From contig CAKTOF010000005.1 of the NCBI GenBank assembly GCA_934589675.1, positions 91,546-155,545 of the forward strand: DNA of 64,000 nucleotides. Reading direction: 5' to 3'. Under the pieces are notes generated by a model that was not told where the DNA came from, made no database searches, and saw only the letters and a program-made list of their open reading frames with translations. Positions 1 to 8,318 of this stretch are shown piece by piece. Source of the DNA: an uncultured Oscillospiraceae bacterium (GTDB lineage: Bacteria; Bacillota; Clostridia; Oscillospirales; Oscillospiraceae). Made by a program: the position numbers and the translations under genes. Position 1 is the first letter of the stretch. Each line of letters opens with the position of its first letter.

Positions 1-163
1 CGAGGATGTTGAGCAGCGTCGTCTTGCCCGCGCCGGACGGGCCGACAATGGTGCAGAACTCTCCCTTTTCGACGGTAAAGGACACGTCATGCAGCGCGCG
101 GATCTTTACCTCACCCATCGTATAGGTCTTGCTCACCTGCTGAAACTCTACGAAGTGACCCAT
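1..163 (-). CDS. ABC transporter ATP-binding protein, N-terminal part (runs off the window)
   Basis: The visible 54 codons hold the start of a nucleotide-binding domain: an N-terminal beta strand (HFVEFQQVSKTY) and the Walker A loop GPSGAGKT near residue 44. The spacing and the phrase TMGEVKIRALHDVSF fit the MacB/LolD/FtsE group of small ABC ATPases that pair with a large FtsX-like permease. ATG at 161-163 was chosen because AGGAGG lies 7 bases before it on the minus strand. The Q-loop, signature and Walker B are outside the window, so the substrate cannot be named. It is divergent from mutY. Confidence 0.85.
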   Translation of the reverse strand, partial: MGHFVEFQQVSKTYTMGEVKIRALHDVSFTVEKGEFCTIVGPSGAGKTTLLNIL

Positions 164-198
164 AGCGCATCCTCCTTGTGCAATCATCTGTTCTTTTT

Positions 199-227
199 AT
201 TTTAACGGTCATTGTATGTCCTGTCAA
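199..227 (-). promoter_or_regulatory. Sigma-A promoter for the ABC transporter gene
   Basis: On the minus strand TTGACA (222-227) is followed after 17 bases by TAAAAT (199-204), about 36 bases before the start codon. The match is near consensus. Confidence 0.7.
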
Positions 228-267
228 AGGAAATCGGCGTTTTTTCACAGACTGTTCACACCCGTCA

Positions 268-296
268 TTGACAGACCGGCCGCGGCTTTCTAAAAT
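268..296 (+). promoter_or_regulatory. Sigma-A promoter of the mutY operon
   Basis: TTGACA (268-273), a 17-base spacer and TAAAAT (291-296) lie 27 bases before the mutY start. The ribosome site AAGGAGG is at 312-318. Confidence 0.75.
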
Positions 297-323
297 AGTA
301 GCACGACCGGCAAGGAGGCATGC

Positions 324-1355
324 ATGAAACAGGATTTTTACGACAAGCTGCCCGGCGCACTCCTGCCGTGGTTTCAGGAAAACGCGCGGGAGCTTCCCTG
401 GCGCGCCGACCGCGAGCCGTATCACGTCTGGCTGTCCGAGATCATGCTCCAGCAGACGCGGGTCGAGGCCGTGCGCGGGTATTATACGCGCTTTCTCGCC
501 GCGCTGCCGGACATTGCCTCGCTCGCCGCGGCCGACGAGTCCGTGCTGCAAAAGCTGTGGGAGGGGCTCGGGTATTATACGCGGATGCGCAATCTGCAAA
601 AGTGCGCGAAAATCCTGATGGCGGACTACGGCGGGCAGTTCCCGCGCGAGTTTGCATCCATCCGCGCGCTGCCCGGCATTGGGGACTATACGGCCGGCGC
701 GGTGTCGTCCATCTGCTTTGACCTCCCGGAGCCGGCTGTGGACGGGAACGTGCTGCGCGTGATCTCGCGCATCGGCGAAATTTCAGATCCTGTCGACGCG
801 CCCGCGACAAAAAAAGCCGTGACCGAAGCCCTCCGCGCCGTCTACCCCGCCGGCCGCTGCGGCGACTTCACGCAGGCGCTTATGGAGCTCGGCGCAACGG
901 TCTGCGTGCCGAACGGCGCGCCGCGCTGCGGCGTCTGCCCCGCGCAGGAATTCTGCGGCGCGTATGCGCACGGGACAGCCTCGAAGTTTCCGGTCAAAAA
1001 GCCGAAACGCGCGCGGCGCGAGGAAGCGCGCACCGTGCTCATCCTCTCGTGCGGCGGCCGCATCGCAACAAGAAAGCGGCCGGACAGCGGCCTGCTCGCA
1101 GGGCTCTGGGAGCTTCCGAACGAGCCCGGCACGCTCACGGCGCAGCAGGCGCTCGATCTGGCGTCGGAATCCGGCGCGCACCCGCAGGCGCTGACGCGGC
1201 AGGCGGACAAAACGCACATCTTTACGCACATCACGTGGAAGCTTCGCGGATATTATATATCGTGCGCGCAGGAGGCTGCGCCCTTCCTCTGGCAGAGCCC
1301 GGAGCAGGCCGCGCTGCCGACCGCATTCCGCATCTTTCTGGAGGGAACGCCATGA
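324..1355 (+). CDS. mutY: A/G-specific adenine DNA glycosylase MutY
   Basis: Removes adenine mispaired with 8-oxoguanine in base excision repair. The 343-residue length is normal for MutY. The N-terminal HhH-GPD fold shows LPWR, the catalytic-Glu motif WLSEIMLQQT and the catalytic Asp in VDGNV. An iron-sulfur loop follows with spacing C-x7-C-x2-C-x5-C, one residue longer than the C-x6-C of E. coli. The C-terminal third is the NUDIX-like 8-oxoG recognition domain (RKRPDSGLLAGLWELP). ATG 324 follows AAGGAGG at a good distance. Its stop overlaps the next start (ATGA), so it heads a three-gene operon. Confidence 0.96.
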   Translation: MKQDFYDKLPGALLPWFQENARELPWRADREPYHVWLSEIMLQQTRVEAVRGYYTRFLAALPDIASLAAADESVLQKLWEGLGYYTRMRNLQKCAKILMADYGGQFPREFASIRALPGIGDYTAGAVSSICFDLPEPAVDGNVLRVISRIGEISDPVDAPATKKAVTEALRAVYPAGRCGDFTQALMELGATVCVPNGAPRCGVCPAQEFCGAYAHGTASKFPVKKPKRARREEARTVLILSCGGRIATRKRPDSGLLAGLWELPNEPGTLTAQQALDLASESGAHPQALTRQADKTHIFTHITWKLRGYYISCAQEAAPFLWQSPEQAALPTAFRIFLEGTP

Positions 1356-1768
1356 CGATTGAAGAAGTCCTGACCCGCTTTTCCGGCGACCGCTTCGCGC
1401 TGAGCGCCGCCGGGGTGGAGATCACGGCCGTCGGTGAAAAATCGGCCGAATGCACCGTGCGTCTCCGGCCGGAGCATCTCAACTCGCTCGGCCGCCCCAT
1501 GGGCGGACTTATCTTTACGCTGGCGGACTTCTGCTTTGCCGTCGCCGCCAACGCCGACGTCATGGGCACCGTCTCGCAGTCGGCCAACATCACGTTTTTG
1601 TCCACCGCGCAGGGCAAAACGCTCACCGCCCGCGCCCGCTGCATCCGCGACGGACGCACGACGTGCCTTTACCAGGTCGACGTCGCGGACGGGACTGGCG
1701 CGCTTGTGGCCTATGTGACCGTCAGCGGCTATCACACCGCTTGCAATATGGAGGAGGAACCAACATGA
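1352..1768 (+). CDS. PaaI-type hotdog-fold acyl-CoA thioesterase
   Basis: A 138-residue single hotdog domain of the PaaI/YbgC kind. The central helix has the usual HLNSLGRPMGGLIFTLADFCFA pattern, in which an Asn/His-Gly-Gly stretch and a downstream acidic residue form the active site. Such enzymes hydrolyse small or aromatic acyl-CoA esters; the substrate cannot be read from sequence. ATG 1352 overlaps the mutY stop by 4 bases, which implies translational coupling. An upstream in-frame extension was rejected because it lies inside mutY. Confidence 0.85.
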   Translation: MTIEEVLTRFSGDRFALSAAGVEITAVGEKSAECTVRLRPEHLNSLGRPMGGLIFTLADFCFAVAANADVMGTVSQSANITFLSTAQGKTLTARARCIRDGRTTCLYQVDVADGTGALVAYVTVSGYHTACNMEEEPT

Positions 1769-2388
1769 AAGTTCTGCTTGTCAACGGAAGCCCGCACGCA
1801 CACGGCTGCACATACACGGCGCTCAGCGAGGTGGCACGGACGCTCGGCGAAGCGGGCGTCGAGACGGAGATCATCCAGACCGGCAGCGCGCCGGTGAGCG
1901 ACTGCATCGCCTGCGGCCGCTGCCGCGAGACCGGAAAATGTGTCTTTGACGACGACCCCGTCAACGCATTTGTGGAAAAGGCGCGCACGGCGGACGGCTT
2001 CGTGTTCGGCACGCCGGTCTATTACGCGCACCCGAGCGGCCGGCTTCTCTCGTTCCTCGACCGCGCATTTTTCAGCGGCTCGTCCGCGTTCGTCCACAAG
2101 CCGGGCGCGGCCGTCGCCTCGGCCCGCCGTGCGGGCACGACGGCGTCCTTCGACGCGGTGAACAAGTATTTCACCATCGCGCAGATGCCCGTCGTTTCCT
2201 CTACATACTGGAATATGGTCCACGGAACGTGCGCCGAGGACGTGCTGCGCGACGAGGAGGGCCTTCAGACCATGCGCAACCTCGGCCGCAACATGGCCTG
2301 GCTGCTGCGCTGCATCGCCCTTGGCCGCGAAAACGGCATTCTGGCCCCGGAGGCGGAGCGGACGTATCACACGAATTTCATCCGGTAA
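1765..2388 (+). CDS. Flavodoxin-fold NAD(P)H-dependent oxidoreductase / iron-sulfur flavoprotein
   Basis: 207 residues. The N-terminus KVLLVNGSPHAHGCTYTAL is the FMN-phosphate loop of the NADPH-dependent FMN reductase family. It is followed by a compact cysteine motif CIACGRC-x5-C (about residues 50-62), as in archaeal and clostridial iron-sulfur flavoproteins. GTPVYY is a second flavin contact. It probably moves electrons from reduced carriers to small molecules or oxygen species, which would suit its position behind mutY. ATG 1765 follows GGAGGAA and overlaps the preceding stop (ATGA). Physiological substrate unknown. Confidence 0.85.
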   Translation: MKVLLVNGSPHAHGCTYTALSEVARTLGEAGVETEIIQTGSAPVSDCIACGRCRETGKCVFDDDPVNAFVEKARTADGFVFGTPVYYAHPSGRLLSFLDRAFFSGSSAFVHKPGAAVASARRAGTTASFDAVNKYFTIAQMPVVSSTYWNMVHGTCAEDVLRDEEGLQTMRNLGRNMAWLLRCIALGRENGILAPEAERTYHTNFIR

Positions 2389-2420
2389 AAAAAGCAGGAG
2401 GACGGCATCAGCCGTCCTCC
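2385..2420 (-). terminator. Terminator of the CCA-adding enzyme gene
   Basis: A 10-bp stem (2397-2406 with 2411-2420, loop ATCA) overlaps the gene's own stop codon. On the minus strand it is followed by TGCTTTTTTT. It also sits just after the convergent flavoprotein gene and may stop both. Confidence 0.75.
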
Positions 2421-3526
2421 ATTTCTTCCGCCATTTTCAGCAGGATCTCCCGCCGGTTGTCCTCCGGAAAGCGATGCACATGCGCAAGCAGCGCGGAAAG
2501 GCACCGCCCTGCCGCCGCGCCGCGCTGCGGGATGTCCCGCCCCGTGACGGCCAGCTCGCGCGGGTAGATGCACGTTCCGCTCCCCAGCACGCGGTCAAGC
2601 TGTCCGCCCGTCCGGCTCAGGCAGCACAGCGCGCGCACCGGGATCTCCCCGCATTCTGCCAGCGCGTCCTTGAGCGCTGCATCCCCGCGCGGCGCGCTCC
2701 CCAGCCCGGCAGCTGCGCGCATGGCGCGGCAGATGTCCCGCGGCAGGCGGAGCTTCACTCCGTCGGCCTCCGGGCACAGCGCCGCGAGCGCCGCCCAGCG
2801 AAGCGCGCGCTCCGGCGGCACGTCCCTCACGCGCGCCGCATCCGGCAGCGCGCTGATCCCGACGGCCGCGAGCAGCCCGAGCGCGGCCATTTCGCCAAGC
2901 GCGCCCGGCTGCGGAGACAGCAGCGTCTTTTCCATCTCATCGCGCACGCGCTCGGCGGAGACGAGCGCTGCAAACCGCGCGCAGCTTCGCACGGCGGCCA
3001 TCGTCCCCGCCTCGATGCCGAAGCCGAGCTCGGCGGAAAAGCGCAGCGCGCGCAGCAGCCGAAGCGCGTCCTCTGAAAACCGCCGCTCCGGCTCTCCGAC
3101 GCAGCGGATGACCCCTCGCTCCAGATCGTCCCGGCCGCCGAAGAGGTCTGTCAGCCGGCCGCGTGCGTCCATCGCCATGGCGTTGACCGTAAAATCGCGG
3201 CGGGAGAGATCTTCTGCAAGCGTGTCGACAAACCGCACCGCATCCGGCCGCCGGTGGTCGGCGTAGCCGCTCTCCGCGCGAAACGGCGTGACCTCGGCGT
3301 GCTCGCCGCCGCAAAACACCGTGACCGTCCCGTGCCTTCCTCCGGTCGGGACGGCTTTTTCAAAGATGGACGAGATTTCGTCCGGCCGCGCGCTCGTCGT
3401 GATGTCCCAGTCATGCACGCTCCGGCCGAGCAGTCCGTCGCGCACGCAGCCGCCGACGAGATACGCCTCATGTCCGGCAATCGAGAGCGCAGCCAGGATC
3501 TCCGCAATGCCAGCCGGAATGTCCAT
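2408..3526 (-). CDS. cca: CCA tRNA nucleotidyltransferase
   Basis: Adds or repairs the 3' CCA end of tRNA. 372 residues from the chosen start. The head domain shows the class II signature GGCVRDGLLGR and the catalytic acidic pair in HDWDITT. RRDFTVNAMAMD and the ATP/CTP-binding RRF..DALRLLRALRF motifs follow, then a helical tRNA-binding tail. An ATG 33 bases upstream is in frame, but ATG at 3524-3526 has GGGAGG 7 bases before it and fits family starts. The gene is alone between a terminator and the divergent murC promoter region. Confidence 0.95.
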   Translation of the reverse strand: MDIPAGIAEILAALSIAGHEAYLVGGCVRDGLLGRSVHDWDITTSARPDEISSIFEKAVPTGGRHGTVTVFCGGEHAEVTPFRAESGYADHRRPDAVRFVDTLAEDLSRRDFTVNAMAMDARGRLTDLFGGRDDLERGVIRCVGEPERRFSEDALRLLRALRFSAELGFGIEAGTMAAVRSCARFAALVSAERVRDEMEKTLLSPQPGALGEMAALGLLAAVGISALPDAARVRDVPPERALRWAALAALCPEADGVKLRLPRDICRAMRAAAGLGSAPRGDAALKDALAECGEIPVRALCCLSRTGGQLDRVLGSGTCIYPRELAVTGRDIPQRGAAAGRCLSALLAHVHRFPEDNRREILLKMAEEMEDG

Positions 3527-3570
3527 GACGACGCCTCCCTTCCGTATAAACCGCGGCACACAGTTTACAC

Positions 3571-3599
3571 TTGTTTTATCAGCGTAAACGTATTATAAT
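3571..3599 (+). promoter_or_regulatory. Promoter of murC
   Basis: TTGTTT (3571-3576), a 17-base spacer and a perfect TATAAT (3594-3599). A GTTTAC...GTAAAC dyad overlaps the -35 region and could be an operator. No clear promoter was picked for the divergent cca gene. Confidence 0.6.
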
Positions 3600-3658
3600 C
3601 TAAATTCGGCGCAGGCGCAATCGCCCGCCATGTGAAATCATCATCTGGAGGTATCTTC

Positions 3659-5035
3659 ATGTCCTCTGAAGAGACTGCTCTTATTGAGTCCTATCTTGTC
3701 CCCGGCAAGCATGTGCACCTGATCGGCATCGGCGGCGTATCCATGCGGCCGCTCGGCCTCGTGCTGCGCGGCAAGGGACTGACGATCACAGGCTCCGACA
3801 TGAATTCGTCCGTTTCAACGGAAGATCTCGTGCGCAGCGGCATCCCCGTCGCCATCGGCCACCGCGCCGAGAACATCGCGGGCGCGGACTGCATCATCCG
3901 CACGGCCGCCGTCCACAACGACAATCCCGAGATCGCCGCCGCGCGCGCGGCGGGCATCCCAGTCTTTGAGCGCGCGCAGGCCTGGGGCATCATCATGCGC
4001 GAGTACAAAAATGCCGTCTGCGTCTCCGGCACGCACGGCAAGACGACGACGACGTCCATGATCACGCAGATCTTCCTGCTCTCCGGCCTCGACCCGACTG
4101 TTATGATCGGCGGAACGCTTCCGCTGCTCGGCGCCGGTCACCGCGTCGGCAACGGCGACACGATCGTCATGGAAAGCTGCGAATACTGCAATTCATTTCT
4201 GAACTTCTTCCCGACCGTCGCCCTCGTGCTCAACATTGAGGCCGACCATCTGGACTTTTTCAAGGATCTGGACGAGATCTGCGGCTCGTTCCGCAAGTTC
4301 GCCTCGCTCGTGCCGGAAAAGACCGGCCTTGTCATCGCAAACGGCGACGACGAGAACACGCGACGCGCGCTCTCCGGCCTCGACCGGCCGATGATCACCT
4401 TCGGCTTTGACGAGCACAACACCGTCTTCCCGAAGAACTTCTCGCGCGGGTACAGCTCGTTCGACATCTACTGCGGCGACAAGAAATACTGCCACGTCGA
4501 CCTTCGCGTCATCGGAAAGCACAATGCGCTCAACGCCCTGGCCGCCGCGGCGGCGAGCTGGTCGCTCGGCGTGGGCGGCAGCGCGGTGAGCGAGGCGCTC
4601 GGCGCGTTCACGGGCGCGGACCGCAGGCTGCAGTTCAAGGGCAAATGCGGCGGCGCGGACGTCTACGACGACTACGCCCACCACCCCGGCGAGCTGCACG
4701 CGACGCTCGAGGCCGTGCGCTCGATGGGCTACGAGCGCATCATCTGCGCGTTCCAGCCGCACACCTACACGCGCACGAAGGCGCTCTTTGACGACTTTGT
4801 TCGCGAGCTGCGCACGGTCGACCTCGCGGTGCTCGGCGAGATCTACGCCGCGCGCGAGCAGAACACGCTCGGCATCTCCGCGCGTGACCTCGCCGATCAA
4901 ATTGACGGCGCAGAGTTCTTCAAGACGCTGCCCGAGATCGCCGCGTTCCTGAAAAAGACGGCGCGCCCCGGCGACGTTATCCTCACGGTCGGCGCAGGCG
5001 ACATCTACCGCGTGGCGGACATGATCACACAGTAA
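3659..5035 (+). CDS. murC: UDP-N-acetylmuramate--L-alanine ligase MurC
   Basis: Cytoplasmic ATP-dependent ligase that adds the first amino acid of the peptidoglycan stem peptide. 458 residues from ATG 3659, which has GGAGG 7 bases upstream; an ATG 27 bases earlier lacks a site. Domain order is typical: Rossmann-like UDP-binding domain (HLIGIGGVSMRPL), the ATP loop GTHGKTTTTSM, the central domain with NIEADHLDFF, and the C-terminal domain with DDYAHHPGE and FQPHTYTRTK. It is transcribed alone from its own promoter and ends at a terminator before feoB. Confidence 0.96.
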   Translation: MSSEETALIESYLVPGKHVHLIGIGGVSMRPLGLVLRGKGLTITGSDMNSSVSTEDLVRSGIPVAIGHRAENIAGADCIIRTAAVHNDNPEIAAARAAGIPVFERAQAWGIIMREYKNAVCVSGTHGKTTTTSMITQIFLLSGLDPTVMIGGTLPLLGAGHRVGNGDTIVMESCEYCNSFLNFFPTVALVLNIEADHLDFFKDLDEICGSFRKFASLVPEKTGLVIANGDDENTRRALSGLDRPMITFGFDEHNTVFPKNFSRGYSSFDIYCGDKKYCHVDLRVIGKHNALNALAAAAASWSLGVGGSAVSEALGAFTGADRRLQFKGKCGGADVYDDYAHHPGELHATLEAVRSMGYERIICAFQPHTYTRTKALFDDFVRELRTVDLAVLGEIYAAREQNTLGISARDLADQIDGAEFFKTLPEIAAFLKKTARPGDVILTVGAGDIYRVADMITQ

Positions 5036-5042
5036 AATCGCA

Positions 5043-5067
5043 CGGCCCGCAAGCGGGCCGGGCTTTT
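5043..5067 (+). terminator. Terminator after murC
   Basis: A 7-bp GC stem (CGGCCCG / CGGGCCG, loop CAAG) is followed by GGCTTTTTGG. Confidence 0.65.
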
Positions 5068-5112
5068 TGGGAAAAAAGTTAGACTCGTCATACTTTCAGG
5101 GAGAAAAAGAAA

Positions 5113-7518
5113 ATGCCTACACTGCAAGATCTTAAGCCCGGACAGAGCGGCATGATCGTCTCCGTCGGCGGCCACCAGCCCGCCGTCAAGCGCCGCCTTG
5201 TCGACATGGGCCTCACGCCCGGCACCGTCGTCACCGTGCGCAAGATCGCGCCGCTCGGCGACCCCATCGAGGTCAACCTGCGCTCTTACGAGCTGTCGCT
5301 GCGAAAAGAGGACGCGGCTTGCATCGAGCTGACTGAAAAGCCGGCGGAAATCAGGCGCAAGTCCAAAAAAACAGAATACCCCGGCGGCGAGCTCACGCCC
5401 GACGAGCTTCGCCAGATGGAGCTCGACCACGAGCACGAGCTTGAGGAGCACCCCCACCTGCCCGATCCGAGCGAGCACGACCAGCGCACGATGAAGATCG
5501 CGCTGGCCGGCAACCCGAACTGCGGCAAGACCACGCTGTTCAACGCGCTGACCGGCTCGAACCAGTACGTCGGCAACTGGCCCGGCGTCACCGTTGAGAA
5601 AAAGGAAGGCACGGCGACGCTCGACGGCCGCGGCATCACGATCGTCGACCTGCCGGGCATCTATTCGCTCTCGCCGTACTCCATGGAGGAGATTGTCGCG
5701 CGCACCGTCCTCATCGACGAAAAGCCAGACGCCATCATCAACATCCTCGACGCGACGAATCTAGAGCGCAACCTCTACCTCACAACGCAGCTGCTGGAGC
5801 TGGAGATCCCGATGGTGCTCGCGCTCAATTTTATGGACGAGGCGCGCAAGGCCGGCGATGAGATCGACGCGCAGCGTCTGTCGCGCGAGCTCGGGATGCC
5901 CGTCGTCCCCATTGTCGCCCGCACGGGCGAGAACGTCGAGCAGCTGCTGCGCGAGGCGCACATCCAGATGCACCGCGGCTACGCGCTCGAGCCGGACGAC
6001 CTCTACGACAACTTCACGCACGCCATCCACCACCGCATCGGCGAGCTCATCCACAACCGCGCCTACGAGGTCGGCCTGCCGGCGCACTTTGCGGCCGTGA
6101 AGCTGCTCGAGGGCGACGAGCTTATCGAGCGCAAGCTCGGCCTGGACGAGGACACGAAGCGGAAGCTGGGCGCCATCATCGCCGAATACGAATCCTCCAG
6201 CGACCTCGGCGACCGCGAGACGCTCGTGGCGGACTCCCGCTACCGCTACATAGAGTCCGTCGTCTCCGCGTCGGTCAAGCGCGGCCGCAGCGCGGACGAG
6301 CCGACCGTCACCGAGCGCATCGACCGCATCGTCACGGGCAAATACACGGCCATCCCGCTGTTCCTGCTCATGATGTTCATCATGTTCGCCGTCACGTTCG
6401 GCCCCATCGGCTCAAAGCTGTCCGACCTTGTCGACATCGGCATCCACCGGTATTTCGCCGGCGCCGTGCGTTCGTTCCTGTCCGGCCCGCTCGGCGCGGC
6501 CGACTGGATCGTGAGCCTTGTCGTCGACGGCATCATCGGCGGCGTGGGCGGCGTGCTGACGTTCCTGCCGCAGATCTCGCTGCTGTTCCTGTTTTTGTCA
6601 TTTCTTGAGGACACAGGCTATCTCTCCCGCGCGGCGTTCATCATGGACCGGCTGCTTCGCCGCTTCGGCCTTTCCGGCAAGGCGTTTATCCCGATGCTCA
6701 TGGGCTTCGGCTGCTCCGTCCCGGCCGTCATGGGCGCGCGGACGATGGAAAACGAGCGCGACCGCCGCATGACGATCCTGCTCATCCCGTTTATGAGCTG
6801 CTCGGCCAAGCTGCCGGTGTACGGCCTGATCGCCTCGGCGTTCTTCGGGAAATACGCGATGTTCGTCGTATTCGGGCTGTACGTTCTGGGGCTTGTGATG
6901 GGCATTTTGTCCGGCGTGCTGTTCCGAAGGACGCTCTTCCGCGGCGAGCCGGCGCCCTTTGTGCTCGAGCTGCCGCCGTACCGGATGCCGACGGGCTCCA
7001 ACATCGCCCGCCACGTCTGGGAGCGCGTGCGCGGATTTCTCGTGCGCGCAGGCACGCTCATTTTGCTTATGAGCATCCTGCTGTGGCTCATGCAGAACTT
7101 TGACTTCCATTTCCACATGGTACAATCGAGCGAGACGAGTATGCTCGGCATAATCGGCGGCGCCATTGCGCCCATCTTCCGCCCGCTCGGCTTCGGGACG
7201 TGGATGGCGTCGGTGTCGCTGCTGACAGGTCTTGTCGCCAAGGAGGCCGTCGTGGCGTCCATGGCGCTGTTCTACGGCTTCTCGACGCTCGACGGCCCGA
7301 CGGCCATCGCCGCGGCGCTGACGGGCTTTCGCCCGCTCTCGGCGCTGTCGTTTCTTGTGTTCGTACTGCTGTACGTCCCGTGCGTCGCGGCCGTGTCCAC
7401 GATCCGCAAGGAGATGAACAGCCGCAAATGGACGCTCGTCTCCATCGGCTGGCAGCTGCTGTGCGCATACGCGCTCTCATTTGCCGTTTATCAGGTCGGC
7501 TGTCTGCTTGGCTTCTGA
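5113..7518 (+). CDS. feoB: FeoA-FeoB fusion, ferrous iron transporter
   Basis: Membrane Fe(II) importer with a GTPase domain. Residues 1-75 form a FeoA/SH3-like domain (LKPGQSGMIVSV...RRLVDMGLTPG). An acidic His-containing linker follows, then the FeoB G domain: G1 GNPNCGKTT near 137, G3 DLPG, G4 NFMDE and G5 VARTGE. The membrane part contains two Gate domains with long hydrophobic helices and the conserved GFGCSVPA segment, ending at 801 residues. No separate feoA gene is present. The gene stands alone, with GGGAG before ATG 5113 and a strong terminator after it. No Fur box was convincing. Confidence 0.95.
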   Translation: MPTLQDLKPGQSGMIVSVGGHQPAVKRRLVDMGLTPGTVVTVRKIAPLGDPIEVNLRSYELSLRKEDAACIELTEKPAEIRRKSKKTEYPGGELTPDELRQMELDHEHELEEHPHLPDPSEHDQRTMKIALAGNPNCGKTTLFNALTGSNQYVGNWPGVTVEKKEGTATLDGRGITIVDLPGIYSLSPYSMEEIVARTVLIDEKPDAIINILDATNLERNLYLTTQLLELEIPMVLALNFMDEARKAGDEIDAQRLSRELGMPVVPIVARTGENVEQLLREAHIQMHRGYALEPDDLYDNFTHAIHHRIGELIHNRAYEVGLPAHFAAVKLLEGDELIERKLGLDEDTKRKLGAIIAEYESSSDLGDRETLVADSRYRYIESVVSASVKRGRSADEPTVTERIDRIVTGKYTAIPLFLLMMFIMFAVTFGPIGSKLSDLVDIGIHRYFAGAVRSFLSGPLGAADWIVSLVVDGIIGGVGGVLTFLPQISLLFLFLSFLEDTGYLSRAAFIMDRLLRRFGLSGKAFIPMLMGFGCSVPAVMGARTMENERDRRMTILLIPFMSCSAKLPVYGLIASAFFGKYAMFVVFGLYVLGLVMGILSGVLFRRTLFRGEPAPFVLELPPYRMPTGSNIARHVWERVRGFLVRAGTLILLMSILLWLMQNFDFHFHMVQSSETSMLGIIGGAIAPIFRPLGFGTWMASVSLLTGLVAKEAVVASMALFYGFSTLDGPTAIAAALTGFRPLSALSFLVFVLLYVPCVAAVSTIRKEMNSRKWTLVSIGWQLLCAYALSFAVYQVGCLLGF

Positions 7519-7528
7519 ACGCTAAAAT

Positions 7529-7562
7529 TTGGCCCTCGGTTGTACCGAGGGCCAATTTTTTT
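7529..7562 (+). terminator. Terminator after feoB
   Basis: An 11-bp stem (7529-7539 with 7545-7555, loop TTGTA) is followed by seven T. Confidence 0.9.
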
Positions 7563-7603
7563 GTGAAAAACCTGCTTTTGCGCAAAATTACTAAATTGTA
7601 CAG

Positions 7604-7632
7604 TTGACGAAAGCACCTTGATGAACTATAAT
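7604..7632 (+). promoter_or_regulatory. Promoter of the membrane-protein gene at 7720
   Basis: TTGACG (7604-7609), a 17-base spacer and TATAAT (7627-7632). The leader is about 80 bases with no obvious structure. Confidence 0.7.
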
Positions 7633-7719
7633 TTCATGCAGAGTATTCAGAGTGTTTATTCAGATTTCACAGAATGAATTGTTTTCTGACGGCTGCGCAT
7701 CCTTGGAAAGAGGGTCTTC

Positions 7720-8271
7720 ATGTCCTATAAAAAATACGCGGACGACTTCCGGCTCGAGGTGCAGCAGCGCCCCGGAAGGCGTCCGAAGACCGTCGCGGTC
7801 TACCACGGCCCGCGCTATGCGCTCATGTGTCCGCCCGATGCGTATCGCGCGCTCCGCAGGCGCCTTCCGGTGCTCTCATTCGGCGCGGCGGCGTTTTTCC
7901 TTGCCAGCCTTGCGCTCAACGGTATCATCGTACGGCAGCTGTATGTCATGCTGCCGTACTTCTGCGCATTCCTTCCGTACTGCTTTCTCTGCGCAGCTGC
8001 CGCGGGCTTCCTCTCGCGCACGTCCCCCTACACGCGCGAGCAGAACGACAAGATCCCGCGGCGCATCGTGCGCTGCATCCCCGCGCTGTGCGGCCTGACG
8101 GGCTACTCGTTCGCCGCCTCCGCCGTCGCCGCCGTGCTCCGGCGCGCCGAGCTGCGTCCGGCTCCGGACTTTGCGTTTATCGCCCTTGCCGCCGCGCAGT
8201 TTTTCTGTTCGCTCGCGCTCCTGCGCCTTCGCCCGCTGCTTGCCACGCAGGAGACTGCATCCCCCCAGTGA
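7720..8271 (+). CDS. Hypothetical membrane protein, four predicted transmembrane helices
   Basis: I do not recognise this 183-residue protein. It starts with a charged cytoplasmic stretch of about 45 residues. Hydrophobic segments follow near 50-68, 72-95, 118-137 and 150-168, with a short basic loop rich in Arg and Lys between the second and third. A weak AAAGAGGG site precedes ATG 7720, and it has its own promoter. It lies 47 bases before the peptide-transporter binding protein in the same direction without a terminator between, so read-through into the transporter is possible. No functional claim is made. Confidence 0.7.
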   Translation: MSYKKYADDFRLEVQQRPGRRPKTVAVYHGPRYALMCPPDAYRALRRRLPVLSFGAAAFFLASLALNGIIVRQLYVMLPYFCAFLPYCFLCAAAAGFLSRTSPYTREQNDKIPRRIVRCIPALCGLTGYSFAASAVAAVLRRAELRPAPDFAFIALAAAQFFCSLALLRLRPLLATQETASPQ

Positions 8272-8318
8272 TTTGACAGAGTTTCTGTTGGATTAAATAT
8301 TATAATAGGAGGATAAAC

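Noticed and set aside
3577..3610. A divergent promoter for the cca gene
   Set aside because: On the minus strand the best pairing (TTTACG and TAAACT) has a 15-base spacer, which is too weak to call.
8301..8306. TATAAT just before the binding-protein gene as a -10 box
   Set aside because: The transcript would start inside the ribosome site. A TTGACA at 8273 with an A/T-rich stretch is possible but not well spaced, so no promoter was called.
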